DNA of 64,000 nucleotides from Polyangia bacterium (GCA_030429545.1 JAUIFF010000016.1:62001-126000); one strand, 5' to 3'; counted from the stretch's first letter, positions 17,780 to 26,802 are shown. Notes: generated by a model from the letters alone, not told the origin. Numbers and translations: made by a program.

Positions 17780-19516
17780 GTGGATTCGCACACCGATGAC
17801 ACCCTGGCCCCTCTCCCGTCCGACGAGCTGCAGCTTTTGTTCGACGAACCGCTGTCGCTCGAGTTGCGCGACGATCGCAAGCAGCTGGTCCCCCGGATTC
17901 CGCAACAGGCATTCGTCACGCTTGCCCGGCAACTTCGTGATGAGGGACGGTTGGAGTTGGTGTTGCCAGAGGCGATACCCGGCCAGCTCACCGCTGTGTT
18001 CGACCTTGACGTGTGGACCGGCGATCGGATCCAAGTTCCCCGGGTTCGCGAGTGGCTCACGCAGATCGTCGAGGCCTATCGCGGGGCGAGAACTGCACGT
18101 GGCGACCTTGTGCGCTTGATGTACGCGATGGATCCGGAGATGTGGACGTTTGCTGTCCTCCACGGGACTTCAGTGTTGTCCCTCGATCCCGACGATGACG
18201 AGCGCCGCGAACAGGCTCGGGCCGCGGTTTCCGACCTCACCACGTTTGAAACACCCGACAGCCTCTACCTGATCGCCGTGCCCAACCACGAACTCGGGCG
18301 CCAGGCGATTACGATTATCGAAGCGGTCTATCACGACAGCCTCGAAGACGGGCGACGACTGGTCAACTCGCTACGTGGGGGATTGGCGTCGCAACTCGAA
18401 GAGGACCTCCTGCGCTGGCGACGTGGGCGGTTGGCCGACCTCGGCTTTGTCGAATGGGAGGAGGCGATGCGCTTGTTTACGCCGCTGCCTGTCGATGCCG
18501 CTCCCGACGTCGAACACCGGACGTTTGCCGATGTCGAGACCACCGCGATCGAACTCGCCGGATGGGGCCACAAAAACCTCCTTCGCCAGGTCCTCGAGCA
18601 CCTCGACCCCGGGCAACACGGTGTCCGGACCCGCGAGTTTACGTTGTTGGTCAACGAAGTCATGGCTGCCCAGCGGTTTGAACCGGGCGACACCGGGCAC
18701 CAACAACGGGCGATTCACCAGGCACAGGCCACCGTCTCGCTCGCGCTCGAAATGCTCGCCGGCGGCCGCGATCCGCAGGACATCACCGGTGAGCTCAGTC
18801 AACACCTCACGCGACTCGGGCTTCGCAACCTGTTTCGCCTGGGGTACCGCGCCCTCGACAAACTTCGCCGAGCTGCACTTTCGCTGCACCGCGAGGGTCG
18901 GGTTTCGCTTTCGCTAGTCGGCTCGCTGCTCGACCGCCCGTGGAACTTTGCCGTGGCCGCGCTGGCCGGGTGGTACCCCGAGCTTGTGCAGGACGCACAA
19001 CCGCAAAAAACCCGGCCGATCGCCAACCTCCGGGATGTTGCCCGGGCGACCCAACTCATCGAACAGGCAGCAGCCTTGTCGCGGCTCACCTTCGACCGCA
19101 GTGGGTTTGGCATCGATCCGGTGTGGGTGACGCGGGTCGACGAGCCCGGGCGTTTGACCCTCGGTGACCTTGTACGAACGGCCGCGATTTGCCGCGAATT
19201 GCCCGGCCACACTCAAAGTGTCGCCCTCACCCCGCTGACCCAGGACGACCTGAGCTGGGCCCGCGACAACCTGTTGCTGGCCCCGGACAATCGCCTCGCC
19301 CCGCGACTTGCTGAGCACATGCAAGCACGCCTGCGCGACCTCGGCCTCGAACAACATGCACCTACACTTACTGAAGGGCTGCTGACCCGACTCGCCGTTG
19401 AACTCGCAGCCCTAGAGCCGGACCAACAGGGCCGCCCCGACCTCACCAAAACCGGCGGCGTGGTCACAATTCAAAGTGTCGGCGTCTGGCTCAGAACTGG
19501 CCTAACCGGCAACTAA
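17780..19516 (+). CDS. DUF6178-like protein, unknown function
   Basis: 578 residues if it starts at the GTG at 17780 (VDSHTDDTLAPLP). A TTG at 17714 would add 22 residues, and no ATG is near. It is soluble and helical with many Leu, Arg and Glu. The block LPEAIPGQLTAVFDLDVWTG with RVREWLTQIVEA and PEMWTFAVLHG resembles the DUF6178 family known from Myxococcota and other delta-type bacteria; this is from memory and not searched. The family has no established function. It is divergent from tilS, with 74 bp between the starts that must hold both promoters. Confidence 0.75.
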   Translation: MDSHTDDTLAPLPSDELQLLFDEPLSLELRDDRKQLVPRIPQQAFVTLARQLRDEGRLELVLPEAIPGQLTAVFDLDVWTGDRIQVPRVREWLTQIVEAYRGARTARGDLVRLMYAMDPEMWTFAVLHGTSVLSLDPDDDERREQARAAVSDLTTFETPDSLYLIAVPNHELGRQAITIIEAVYHDSLEDGRRLVNSLRGGLASQLEEDLLRWRRGRLADLGFVEWEEAMRLFTPLPVDAAPDVEHRTFADVETTAIELAGWGHKNLLRQVLEHLDPGQHGVRTREFTLLVNEVMAAQRFEPGDTGHQQRAIHQAQATVSLALEMLAGGRDPQDITGELSQHLTRLGLRNLFRLGYRALDKLRRAALSLHREGRVSLSLVGSLLDRPWNFAVAALAGWYPELVQDAQPQKTRPIANLRDVARATQLIEQAAALSRLTFDRSGFGIDPVWVTRVDEPGRLTLGDLVRTAAICRELPGHTQSVALTPLTQDDLSWARDNLLLAPDNRLAPRLAEHMQARLRDLGLEQHAPTLTEGLLTRLAVELAALEPDQQGRPDLTKTGGVVTIQSVGVWLRTGLTGN

Positions 19517-19592
19517 GCGGCTTTTTACCACTCCTGTCAGCAGTGCCGCCACAACCGGGGCACGCGAAGCGCTAGCCGGAGTCGAGCTTCGG

Positions 19593-19739
19593 CACGCAGC
19601 CCATGGTTTTTCTCGACGGGAGCCTCACTTGCCGTGTCGAGGATGGGTCCCGCGAATCTTCGCCTAGCCCCATTACAGCTGCATTCACGAAACACAACTT
19701 CGACAAACGCTTCGGCGCGAGGCGACACGCGAATAAAGC
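19593..19739 (-). repeat. Dispersed repeat copy B (about 148 bp)
   Basis: On the minus strand this matches 6652-6799 of the plus strand at roughly 75% identity, with the same shared blocks in the same order. It fills most of the 232-bp gap between the DUF6178-like gene and the convergent gene ending at 19749. A 63-codon frame runs through it on this strand, but the corresponding frame in copy A is disrupted by indels, so I do not call a gene. Confidence 0.65.
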
Positions 19740-19748
19740 CACCGGCTG

Positions 19749-20663
19749 CTAGCTCTCCTCGATCCGGTCACGTCTCAACCTGTCGAACTCGACCACAATC
19801 TGCCGGGGCAACGGCTCGGTGCTGGTACATAATTGCTCATACATGCTCTTTGCCCGCGGGTTATCCACCATCCGTTCAAGTGCGGTGCCCAGGGCATAGG
19901 CGATCCCCTTGAGGTCGTCTGAGCTTGTTGCTGATACAACAATCCTATCGATCGTGTCGAGTGCGGCAGCGCTGTCGTAACCCGAAAGTTCGATGCAGCG
20001 AAATGCCGCCGCGCGCCGATCGTTGTGGGCATTGTCGGAGGCGAGCGCACGGTTGAGGAGCTGGAGTTTGGCCAGGCGCCAGCTCTCCGGCGACATCGAC
20101 CGGGCTTCGAGCTCCCCCGCAAGCAGGCGCGCAAGCCCACCACCCCGATGAAGGTCGTCAAACTCCTCGGCTGTCAACCAGTCGACATCGTCCATCAGCA
20201 AAAGCTCGCGGCCCCGCCAGTCGAACTCGGCCTCCGTCACCAGCCGGGCAGCGACTTGCGTCGCCGGGCGAATGTAGCGTTTGGTGTCCTCAAACTCGTC
20301 GAGCCACGACCAAAACGCCTCCTCTGAAGCTACGGGGGCAAACGCGAGTGCGTCGTGGTAGCGATGGCGCCGGGTCCACCACAGCGAAAGCAGGCAGCCA
20401 TGGTGCCCCAACAACTGGCGATCGGCCTCACAATCCGCATCGAGCAGCGGCGAGAAGTCTCCTACGATCTCGCCACCCGGAGCGATTGTATCTGCAATCT
20501 TTTTGGCCTTCGCCTCGGCGAGGTCGCAGGCAAAGTCGACCGCGGGCTGGGCAGCATTAGGAGCAGCCGGGCGCACAACTCGAATACAAAGCCACGGCGG
20601 CTGCTCAACCCGCACCAAAAAAAACCGATCGAGACACATTCCCACGCGATGATCGTCGACCAT
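19749..20663 (-). CDS. Hypothetical protein
   Basis: 304 residues from the ATG at 20663 (a TTG one codon earlier is less likely). It is soluble and acidic. The first half has Trp-rich segments (LLSLWWTRRHRYHDA, SEEAFWSWLDEFEDTKRYI). The second half is helical with repeats of Ala/Leu/Asp that could form HEAT- or TPR-like hairpins (LLNRALASDNAHNDRRAAAF, YDSAAALDTIDRIVVSA). I recognise no family or catalytic motif. It follows the gene at 20690-21469 by 26 bp on the same strand and is probably in one operon with it. Confidence 0.65.
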   Translation of the reverse strand: MVDDHRVGMCLDRFFLVRVEQPPWLCIRVVRPAAPNAAQPAVDFACDLAEAKAKKIADTIAPGGEIVGDFSPLLDADCEADRQLLGHHGCLLSLWWTRRHRYHDALAFAPVASEEAFWSWLDEFEDTKRYIRPATQVAARLVTEAEFDWRGRELLLMDDVDWLTAEEFDDLHRGGGLARLLAGELEARSMSPESWRLAKLQLLNRALASDNAHNDRRAAAFRCIELSGYDSAAALDTIDRIVVSATSSDDLKGIAYALGTALERMVDNPRAKSMYEQLCTSTEPLPRQIVVEFDRLRRDRIEES

Positions 20664-20689
20664 CAAGCGCCGAAGATCAAGTAGCTCAG

Positions 20690-21469
20690 TTAGCTAAGAC
20701 GAGGCCAACGCAGGGCCCGTGGCGGTGGTGGCATCCCGGCAAACCGGTCGTCGGCGAGGTCTACCAGCACACGCCCAGCCTCGAGTTGACGCCCGGACAT
20801 CCCCGCCCGCAACACCTGTGAACCATATGTATAAACAAGTTCTTCGCGGTGCCAATCCGCCCACGAAAACGGGCCTAGGTCGACAGTTGTACGTTTCTTG
20901 GCGTCGTGGAGTTGGTAGCGATAAGGCCGTTTGGGCAGGGTTGGCGAACGCCCGGGATCATCCCAGTCGACCCGTTCCAAGAACAGCTGTGCGAGCTTTG
21001 GGTGGGGTTTGAGCAGGCGCGCTTTGTCGATGTGCCAGCCGTCGCGCACAACATCGAGCGAGCCACCTCGCCAGCACCCGAGGTCGAGCCCAGGTGGCAA
21101 TGTGTACTTTGGGTCCAACGTGAGACACGCGGGGTTGGTCCGCAGGCGCAGGGCATGATTTGCAACCCACACACCTCCCCCACCCCACGTGCCCGACTCT
21201 TCCCAGACGGCCAGCGGCGTAAAAAACGGCGGCCGGGCGACCGCGCTCCACGTATGCCCACGCCGCATCGCAAAGTAGACGAGCAGCTTGCCATTGGGCG
21301 ACAGGTCGCAACGCTCCGGGTACACCCGCCCGCGCAGCCACTGCCCGCGTTCAAACCGGTCGCCGTTGAGCTGCCACAACACTTGGCGAACCTGCTTTCC
21401 CGGGCCGCGGCGAAAGATCAGGGCTACCGAGGCCGTTCGCGCGCGGACAACGTGGAGCGTCGTACTCAT
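20690..21469 (-). CDS. Hypothetical protein, possible beta-propeller-like
   Basis: 259 residues with a well-placed ATG at 21469. It is rich in Trp, Arg, Pro and Gly. The segment DLSPNGKLLVYFAMRRGHTW resembles a single WD40/TolB-type propeller blade, and LGPFSWADWHREELVYTYGS could be another; this is only suggestive. There is no signal peptide or membrane segment. It is the first gene of a probable two-gene operon with 19749-20663, divergent from the gene at 21511. No function can be assigned. Confidence 0.65.
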   Translation of the reverse strand: MSTTLHVVRARTASVALIFRRGPGKQVRQVLWQLNGDRFERGQWLRGRVYPERCDLSPNGKLLVYFAMRRGHTWSAVARPPFFTPLAVWEESGTWGGGGVWVANHALRLRTNPACLTLDPKYTLPPGLDLGCWRGGSLDVVRDGWHIDKARLLKPHPKLAQLFLERVDWDDPGRSPTLPKRPYRYQLHDAKKRTTVDLGPFSWADWHREELVYTYGSQVLRAGMSGRQLEAGRVLVDLADDRFAGMPPPPRALRWPRLS

Positions 21470-21510
21470 GAACAGCCACTTGCTATCATGCCCACGTGCT
21501 CGCCGTACAC

Positions 21511-21981
21511 ATGCTCGAGGTCATGCGCACGGGGACAATTGCCGGCATCCGAATCGGCGCATCCCGTCGCCAAGTTGCCAATGAACTGGGGCAGCCGGAC
21601 GCGTGGATGGGCAAACACCCATGGGCAACGGACAGCACCGTGTGGCGCTATGGCGACCTCGAGTTTCACTTTTATGTCACGAGCGAAGCATCTGAGCTGT
21701 GGATGCTGTGGTGCGACGACATCCCGTTTCTAGGTCGCGAAAGTGCGCGGTTACAGCTCGACCCGTGGGTCCTCGGTTCCTGTCGATCATCAGGTAATCT
21801 CAGTAGCGCAACGCTGCTCACAGCCCTCGAAGCTGCCGGAATTCGCTACCACACCCAACGCTCTCAGCTACCCTACGACCACCTATACGAGGTTGTCTTA
21901 GCTAGCGGAGGACGCTTTGGTATCGGTAGCCGTTCTGACTCACGTTGCCAAAACAGTGTTGTTTTTATCCAAATAAAATAA
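21511..21981 (+). CDS. Small hypothetical protein (WRYGDLEFHF motif)
   Basis: 156 residues from the ATG at 21511; a GTG at 21496 or an ATG at 21523 (GAGG just upstream) are alternatives. The pattern GTIAGIRIGASRRQVANELG followed by WRYGDLEFHF and ELWMLWCDD recalls a family of small proteins of unknown function in which a short helix-turn segment precedes a W-x-Y-G-D-x-E-F-x-F strand; some members lie next to polymorphic toxins. I cannot confirm such a role here, and no toxin is adjacent. The second half is less GC-rich than its neighbours. Confidence 0.6.
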   Translation: MLEVMRTGTIAGIRIGASRRQVANELGQPDAWMGKHPWATDSTVWRYGDLEFHFYVTSEASELWMLWCDDIPFLGRESARLQLDPWVLGSCRSSGNLSSATLLTALEAAGIRYHTQRSQLPYDHLYEVVLASGGRFGIGSRSDSRCQNSVVFIQIK

Positions 21982-22131
21982 TCAACGCCGGTTTCTTTTG
22001 TGGGCACATAGTCAGCTACTGAGCAAACTCCTGGGAGTGGAGTCGCATTCCATTGTTTGAACCAACACAGGCCAAGAATGCTGCTAAGTTTGCTATGCTT
22101 TAAATATCGTATGCTTGGTAGCATGACATGA

Positions 22132-22284
22132 ACCGTTGCACTCGACAAAGACCAAGTAGATGTGTACGACCGAAACTTTGTAGACATGGGCCCCTACCGG
22201 GTTGTCCTCGATTCGGCCGTCACAGTTGACGCTCCCGCCAATTGGCCCACCAATTACAAATTTGTTGTCGGGTACAAACCGTAG
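22132..22284 (+). pseudogene. 3' remnant of a gene (about 50 codons)
   Basis: Directly after an in-frame TGA, 50 sense codons read as protein-like sequence ending VTVDAPANWPTNYKFVVGYKP before TAG. No start codon or ribosome site is available at its beginning, and the sequence upstream (21982-22131) is AT-rich and non-coding. I read it as the surviving end of a lost gene. The family is not recognised. The remainder of the gap 21982-22296 holds nothing I can name. Confidence 0.35.
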
Positions 22285-22296
22285 CGAGCAAGCAGC

Positions 22297-22968
22297 CTAC
22301 CCCTGCCGGCGCACCATCTCGTTGATCCAGCTTGGGGCAAACGGCGAAGTACACCCTTTCGACACGGGATAGTCGCTGTAAACACCGAGCTTTTCACCAA
22401 TGTCGAGGGCACGCTTGCGGTGCTCGGGGTGATGTATCCCGATGTTGACCAGGCACATATTCATGGTCCACTGGACCTCGGAAGGTGCGGTTGCCAGCTG
22501 GTTTTCAATACGTCGCAACAACCCGCTCAAATCGAGGCCCTGGGCATCCTTGGCCACCCGTTCGGCTGTCAGGCTCCAACCCGCCCGGGCGGCCCAACGA
22601 TTCTTCTCGCCGGGTTTCATCCACCGCTGCCGCAACGCTTCTTTGTCGCTGTGTTTTTTGAGCACGTACGCACTGAGCCAGTCGGCGACCTGCGAAAACG
22701 TGGTTGTCTCGACCATGTGGCCGAGGTCCTCGGCGGTCAGGTCCTTGACGCGCACGATCAGCGTTGCCACGAGCCGAGCTTCGACGTTGCCGGTGTCCCA
22801 AAGCTCTCGCCAGAGCTCAGGCTGTTTTTTGAGCCGTTTGGCCAACTTGCGAACATCACCTAACTTGACGCCGAACTGGTTGTCACCGGCACCGGCCTTG
22901 GTGTTGTGTTTGCGCCGTGCGGCGTTGCCAAGCGTCTCGAGTTCACTGAGGACCTGGGTGGCATGCAT
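22297..22968 (-). CDS. DNA alkylation repair protein (AlkD-like)
   Basis: 223 residues, the usual size. AlkD-type proteins are made of HEAT-like helical repeats that wrap DNA and, in active members, remove positively charged N3/N7-alkylated bases. Seen: LGDVRKLAKRLKKQPELWRE, WDTGNVEARLVATLIV and WMKPGEKNRWAARAGWSLTA, typical of the DNA_alkylation fold, and a C-terminal WTMNMCLVNIGIHHPEHRKRAL block common in the bacterial subgroup. I cannot verify that all lesion-binding residues are present. It is divergent from the lipoprotein hydrolase gene across 94 bp. Function in repair is likely but not proven. Confidence 0.8.
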   Translation of the reverse strand: MHATQVLSELETLGNAARRKHNTKAGAGDNQFGVKLGDVRKLAKRLKKQPELWRELWDTGNVEARLVATLIVRVKDLTAEDLGHMVETTTFSQVADWLSAYVLKKHSDKEALRQRWMKPGEKNRWAARAGWSLTAERVAKDAQGLDLSGLLRRIENQLATAPSEVQWTMNMCLVNIGIHHPEHRKRALDIGEKLGVYSDYPVSKGCTSPFAPSWINEMVRRQG

Positions 22969-23062
22969 GGCGCGATTGTACGCGAACCTGCGCGGGTTCG
23001 CACCAACTATCGGAAAATTTGGAGTGTTCGCTCAGAAGCTGTCAGCATGTCACCCGAGGGTG

Positions 23063-24013
23063 ATGCAGGTACACAAATCCGACGGCTATTTCACGTTTTG
23101 GTCCGCGTTGGCGATGTTGGTAGCGATCGCTAGTGGTTGCTCCGGCCACTCGAGCACCGGTCCGGGTCCGGCAACAGCGACGTCCAACTCGAAAACCGTG
23201 TATACTCAATTAGAGGGTAGCTACCTCGAACGTCGGGCCAACCACAAAACCCAACTCAAGCCCAACCTTCCGCCGCCGGCCAAGGGTCAACCCCTCAACC
23301 CTCCAGCCAACTTCGAAACCGTCACCTACCGCTCGGGCGAACTCGATTTGCAGGCCTACTACGCGGCCCCCCTCGCCGACAGTGCCAAGCGACCGGGCGT
23401 GGTGTTTTTTCACGGCGACTTTGCCCTGCACCAGCGCGCATTTACTGAGGTCGAACCGTTCATCGCCGCGGGCTTTGCCGTGATGCTACCGACACTTCGA
23501 GCCGAGAACGGCAACCCCGGGCGGTTTGAGCTGCTGTATGGTGAAGTCGACGACGCCCGAGCGGCTGTCCGCTGGCTGGCCGCGCGCCCTGAGGTTGAGG
23601 GCAACAAAATCTACGCGTTTGGCCATTCGGTCGGCGGGGGCATTGCAGCCATGCTCAGCCTGCACCCCGAGCCTCCGCTGGCCGGCACCGGTAGCTCCGG
23701 CGGAATATATGTACCAGCAACATTTTCGCGATGGCGCAACGGACCCAACAAATACCTGATCCGCTTTGACCCCGAAGACCCGCTCGAGCGTACCCTGCGG
23801 GTGCTGGGGCCCAACATTTCCGACATGGTCCACCCCCATGTCGCCTACGTGGGAACCGAGGATCGGTGGTTTATCGACAACGCCGCACATGTGCGCGAGT
23901 TGGCCAAGCAACACGGACGTCCGTTTACGGTCGAACATGTCCCGGGTGACCACATGACCGCGCTCGTGCCATCGATCACGGCGTTTGTGGCCTCTATCTC
24001 GGGCGAAAAATAG
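23063..24013 (+). CDS. Alpha/beta-hydrolase lipoprotein (dienelactone hydrolase/prolyl oligopeptidase-like)
   Basis: 316 residues. The ATG at 23063 gives a lipoprotein signal with lipobox IASGC; the frame continues upstream to 22442, but that part lies antisense to the AlkD gene and is rejected. The core shows GVVFFHGDFALHQR (oxyanion region), nucleophile elbow GHSVGG, a possible acid in GTEDRWF and a late His in VPGDHMT, the order expected of a Ser-Asp-His hydrolase. Substrate is unknown; esters or peptides at the cell envelope are plausible. An exact TGYANNTRCA site overlaps the start codon region (23064-23073). Confidence 0.8.
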   Translation: MQVHKSDGYFTFWSALAMLVAIASGCSGHSSTGPGPATATSNSKTVYTQLEGSYLERRANHKTQLKPNLPPPAKGQPLNPPANFETVTYRSGELDLQAYYAAPLADSAKRPGVVFFHGDFALHQRAFTEVEPFIAAGFAVMLPTLRAENGNPGRFELLYGEVDDARAAVRWLAARPEVEGNKIYAFGHSVGGGIAAMLSLHPEPPLAGTGSSGGIYVPATFSRWRNGPNKYLIRFDPEDPLERTLRVLGPNISDMVHPHVAYVGTEDRWFIDNAAHVRELAKQHGRPFTVEHVPGDHMTALVPSITAFVASISGEK

Positions 24014-24342
24014 GTCTCGCTCACCGCTCGCTCCCGTAGATTTTCAACTAGGAGGTAACGCGTGATGTCCTCGCGGCATGCCGCAACCCGACACGGCAAC
24101 TTGCCAATTTTTTGCTGCAGTTGATGTCCGAAGCCACGTGGCCGGTCGCTTGGCAAGCTCGGCCGGACATACACCTTGTCTGTTCCTGGCGCCGCCCCGC
24201 AAGTCACGGGATCAACGGCTGCTCGGTCATTGCGCCTACAACAAAGACGGCCCGACGACAACTCGAACACCTCCCGAGAGGTCAGGGAAGCGATATCAAC
24301 TCCCTATTTATTCGTAATACTTTGACGACCGACAAGCCTGAT
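24014..24342. other. Gene-poor gap with one short SD-led frame
   Basis: This 329-bp gap lies between two convergent genes. A strong ribosome-binding sequence AGGAGGT (24050-24056) precedes an ATG at 24065 by 8 nt and opens a 19-codon frame ending at 24124. I do not call it a gene because nothing else supports it. A longer plus-strand frame (24112-24465) overlaps the next gene antisense. Nothing else is recognised. Confidence 0.4.
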
Positions 24343-25185
24343 TCATTTGAGTACTTGGGCCGTGACAGTCGCAACCTGGCGAGGCAACCGACTCCTATCA
24401 AAGCCGAGCCGCTGTCCGAGAATTTGCAGCCCGCCACCCACGATGTCGCGCAAGTCGAGCGGTAGCCATACCGACATCCCGTGTCCCTGCTCGGCCCACC
24501 CGGGCACCCTATCGAGAAAGAACCGAACATCAGGATCGGTACGCATGTGGGGCTTGCGACGCAGCCAGTGCGAATCCCGTGCGAGCATGGGTGTTGCCAG
24601 TACCCACGGGTCCTCGCCGACCTGGGGCCACCCGCGCTCCGCAAGAGCCTGGCGCATCACATTGGCAACATCCGCAGGTGGCTCCCCGCACCGGCGACTG
24701 GGATACACCCGTGCCATCGTCTGGGTAAACAAGCGATAGGGCGCCGGTGTGTGGGCAAGTCCGAGGTAGGCAACCCGCAGCCACGGGTGCCGCAGCTTGA
24801 AGCGCAGTGCTTCGGACAAACCGAAAAGCGCCGCAACTCGTCCCCCCTTAAAGTTTGTATCGACATATACACCGGCCGAAAACACACCGTAGCGTCGCCC
24901 CGATGCTCGATAGATCGCTCGGCGAACCGCACAAAACCCGGCAAGACAGTCGTTTGGGCCGTACAGTAGCGCCAACACGACTCCTTGGCGGGCGAGGAAC
25001 AGCGACTCAAATGCGTCGCGCGAAAACCCCGAATAGTAGGTCGAAAAGATTGAGAACAGCGCATCGCCCAGGGCGGCTCGACCGGCGATGTCGCGTCGCC
25101 AAATCAGTCGCTCGCAGCGGACAACAGGCTGGCGCGGGCGCGGGTGCACAGTCCCCTCGGTAGGTGAAATCACGGATGTCTTCAC
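24343..25185 (-). CDS. GNAT-like acyltransferase-fold protein
   Basis: 280 residues from the GTG at 25185 (MKTSVISPTEG); a GTG at 25209 is possible but lies inside an inverted repeat. The middle, GPNDCLAGFCAVRRAIY then YGVFSAGVYVDTNFKGGRVA and LRVAYLGLAHTPAPYRLF, follows the order seen in a GNAT-like group of uncharacterised acyltransferases (beta bulge, acceptor loop, then a Tyr-containing strand). This is a tentative fold-level assignment. It is divergent from the two dioxygenase-like genes that begin at 25552, with the 32-bp inverted repeat between them, so shared regulation or pathway is conceivable. Confidence 0.6.
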   Translation of the reverse strand: MKTSVISPTEGTVHPRPRQPVVRCERLIWRRDIAGRAALGDALFSIFSTYYSGFSRDAFESLFLARQGVVLALLYGPNDCLAGFCAVRRAIYRASGRRYGVFSAGVYVDTNFKGGRVAALFGLSEALRFKLRHPWLRVAYLGLAHTPAPYRLFTQTMARVYPSRRCGEPPADVANVMRQALAERGWPQVGEDPWVLATPMLARDSHWLRRKPHMRTDPDVRFFLDRVPGWAEQGHGMSVWLPLDLRDIVGGGLQILGQRLGFDRSRLPRQVATVTAQVLK

Positions 25186-25196
25186 GGCAGGCACTT

Positions 25197-25476
25197 GGGG
25201 AATCACCACCTCCGCGATTTCTATGCAGGCAAAAATGACTTTGTTGGTAGTTTCGACAATGCTCCTTCACCAAGTCATGACGCGACTGGTAACGCCCTCG
25301 CCGAGGACAGTCGCAGTCCGTGAAGTCGGTGGGTAGACAGGGTCTGAGCCCTAGATAAGCCTGGTGCAACTGCATCGGCCCAAGAGCGGTTGTGTGGTCA
25401 CCACCTCGCCGACTTCTATGCAGGTCAACTCAAATCACCGCGCACTGCATAGAAATCGCGGAGGTGGTGATTCCCC
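25197..25476. repeat. Perfect 32-bp inverted repeat with a third diverged copy inside
   Basis: 25197-25228 and 25445-25476 are exact reverse complements over 32 bp (arm begins GGGGAATCACCACCTCCGCG). The spacer is 216 bp and contains a third copy of the left arm, direct orientation and diverged, at about 25396-25425 (TCACCACCTCGCCGACTTCT). No transposase or target-site duplication is visible. The remainder of the gap up to the start codon at 25552 shows nothing else. Confidence 0.85.
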
Positions 25477-25551
25477 TGCTGTGAGCGTGTTCGGCGACGC
25501 CATCTGTCGGGTCGCCACCTCATTTCACGCAACCAACCGCGAACAAGTCCT

Positions 25552-26802
25552 ATGTCTACGACAACCCTATCCGCCATGATGTCAGGCCTCCCGTCGGTGG
25601 AGGACCGCGTCGCCCAGCACGATTTGAGTGTGTTTCAACGCCTGCGCCTGCGCGCAATGCTGCGCGTCGTTTCCTGGTTTCGCGATGTCCTGTACCCACA
25701 CCTCGGCCAGGCCGACTCGCCACTCAAAGCATTGCTTGCCGGCCACCAACACCAACGCCTGCGTGCCCTCGGTAGCCTGCGGCGCAACGCGACTCATCCC
25801 CACGCGATGTCGCAGGACGAAGTCGAGCTGTTTGAACGCGAAGGTGTGAGCGCTCCGTTTTCCGTACTCGCGCCCCAGCAGGCACTGGCCCTGGCCGAAG
25901 CCATGCGCGGCCGTGTCGATCGAGACTTTCGCACCGCCAACCCGTTTCCCCGTGCCTATACCCGCCGTATGCGGGCCGCGGGATTGTGGAACCTGCGCTA
26001 CGCCGGGCTGTTTCAGGCGCTGCGTGTCCCCGAACTGTTCGACCTGTTCACCGCACCCGCGATCACCGAACGCCTAGCCTCGCTACTCGGCGACGATGTG
26101 CTGCTGTGGCGCTCGCAGTTTTTTGAGATGGGTCCGGGAGACGGCGGCACGTTCTGGCATCAAAACAGCAGCTTTCGCGAGCTTGCCGACCAACGCAAAC
26201 TACGGCCGCCCGCCGGTCGCGACCAGAGCATGATCCAACTCAGTGTGTGGATCGCCCTGTCGGAGGTTACGGTTCGCAACGGGGCCATGCGGATCATGCC
26301 CGGTAGCTTTGTCGATGGCCGTATCGAGCACATCTACGAGTTTTCGCAGGACCACACCATGCGGTTTTTGGCCTCGCTGCCCCCGGACCGCCTCGAAGCC
26401 GTGTTGCGACTCGGCCTGTTTCACCCCGATCGGTTTGCCCGCGTGCAATGCCTGTTCGACGCCTGCTTGCAGCTGCTCGGCCGCCAACACTTCGAGCGCT
26501 GGGAGGTCCGCGACGTTTTGCTCAAACCCGGGCAGGCGATCATCTTCACGTCGCTCAACATGCATGGCTCGTACCCCAACGTCACCGCCGACCAACGTCG
26601 CCTGGCCGCCGTCGGGCGTTACGTACCTGGCGATACGGCCATCTTTCCCGATATGCGTTGGGACCGGCTACCGACCCCGCGCGGCCACTTTCGCTTGCGA
26701 GTCGACGACATCCCGGCCGTACAGGCGTTTGGTCGCCACGAGCGTCAGCTCAACCGGGTTGTCACGCGCTGCCAACCGCAGCTGTGGGGAGGTCAGCCAT
26801 GA
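25552..26802 (+). CDS. Phytanoyl-CoA dioxygenase (PhyH)-like protein with HxN in place of HxD
   Basis: 416 residues. PhyH-type enzymes are cytosolic non-heme iron/2-oxoglutarate oxygenases. Seen: FWHQNSSF at 202-208, where the family normally has H-x-D (iron ligands); here His203 is followed by Asn205. NGAMRIMPGS and the distal His338 in SLNMHGSYPN are kept, and R348-349 (ADQRRLA) fits the 2-oxoglutarate-binding Arg. Loss of the carboxylate recalls SyrB2-type halogenases (HxA/HxG), but Asn is neither, so it may be a hydroxylase variant, a halogenase-like enzyme or inactive. The stop overlaps the next PhyH-like start (ATGA), so the two proteins are made together. Confidence 0.8.
   Translation: MSTTTLSAMMSGLPSVEDRVAQHDLSVFQRLRLRAMLRVVSWFRDVLYPHLGQADSPLKALLAGHQHQRLRALGSLRRNATHPHAMSQDEVELFEREGVSAPFSVLAPQQALALAEAMRGRVDRDFRTANPFPRAYTRRMRAAGLWNLRYAGLFQALRVPELFDLFTAPAITERLASLLGDDVLLWRSQFFEMGPGDGGTFWHQNSSFRELADQRKLRPPAGRDQSMIQLSVWIALSEVTVRNGAMRIMPGSFVDGRIEHIYEFSQDHTMRFLASLPPDRLEAVLRLGLFHPDRFARVQCLFDACLQLLGRQHFERWEVRDVLLKPGQAIIFTSLNMHGSYPNVTADQRRLAAVGRYVPGDTAIFPDMRWDRLPTPRGHFRLRVDDIPAVQAFGRHERQLNRVVTRCQPQLWGGQP

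Noticed and set aside
19537..19728. 63-codon minus-strand frame inside dispersed repeat B
   Set aside because: The matching frame in repeat copy A is broken by indels, so selection for protein coding is not supported.
20680..20712. tRNA-like D-arm word (TAGCTCAGTTAGCT)
   Set aside because: It lies over the end of the gene at 20690-21469; no acceptor stem, anticodon arm or T-arm can be folded around it.
22442..23062. N-terminal 207-codon extension of the hydrolase frame
   Set aside because: It is antisense to the AlkD-like gene, has no family features, and a lipoprotein signal starts cleanly at 23063.
25197..25476. Insertion sequence or MITE with terminal inverted repeats
   Set aside because: The arms fit, but there is no transposase and I found no flanking target duplication, so it is reported only as an inverted repeat.
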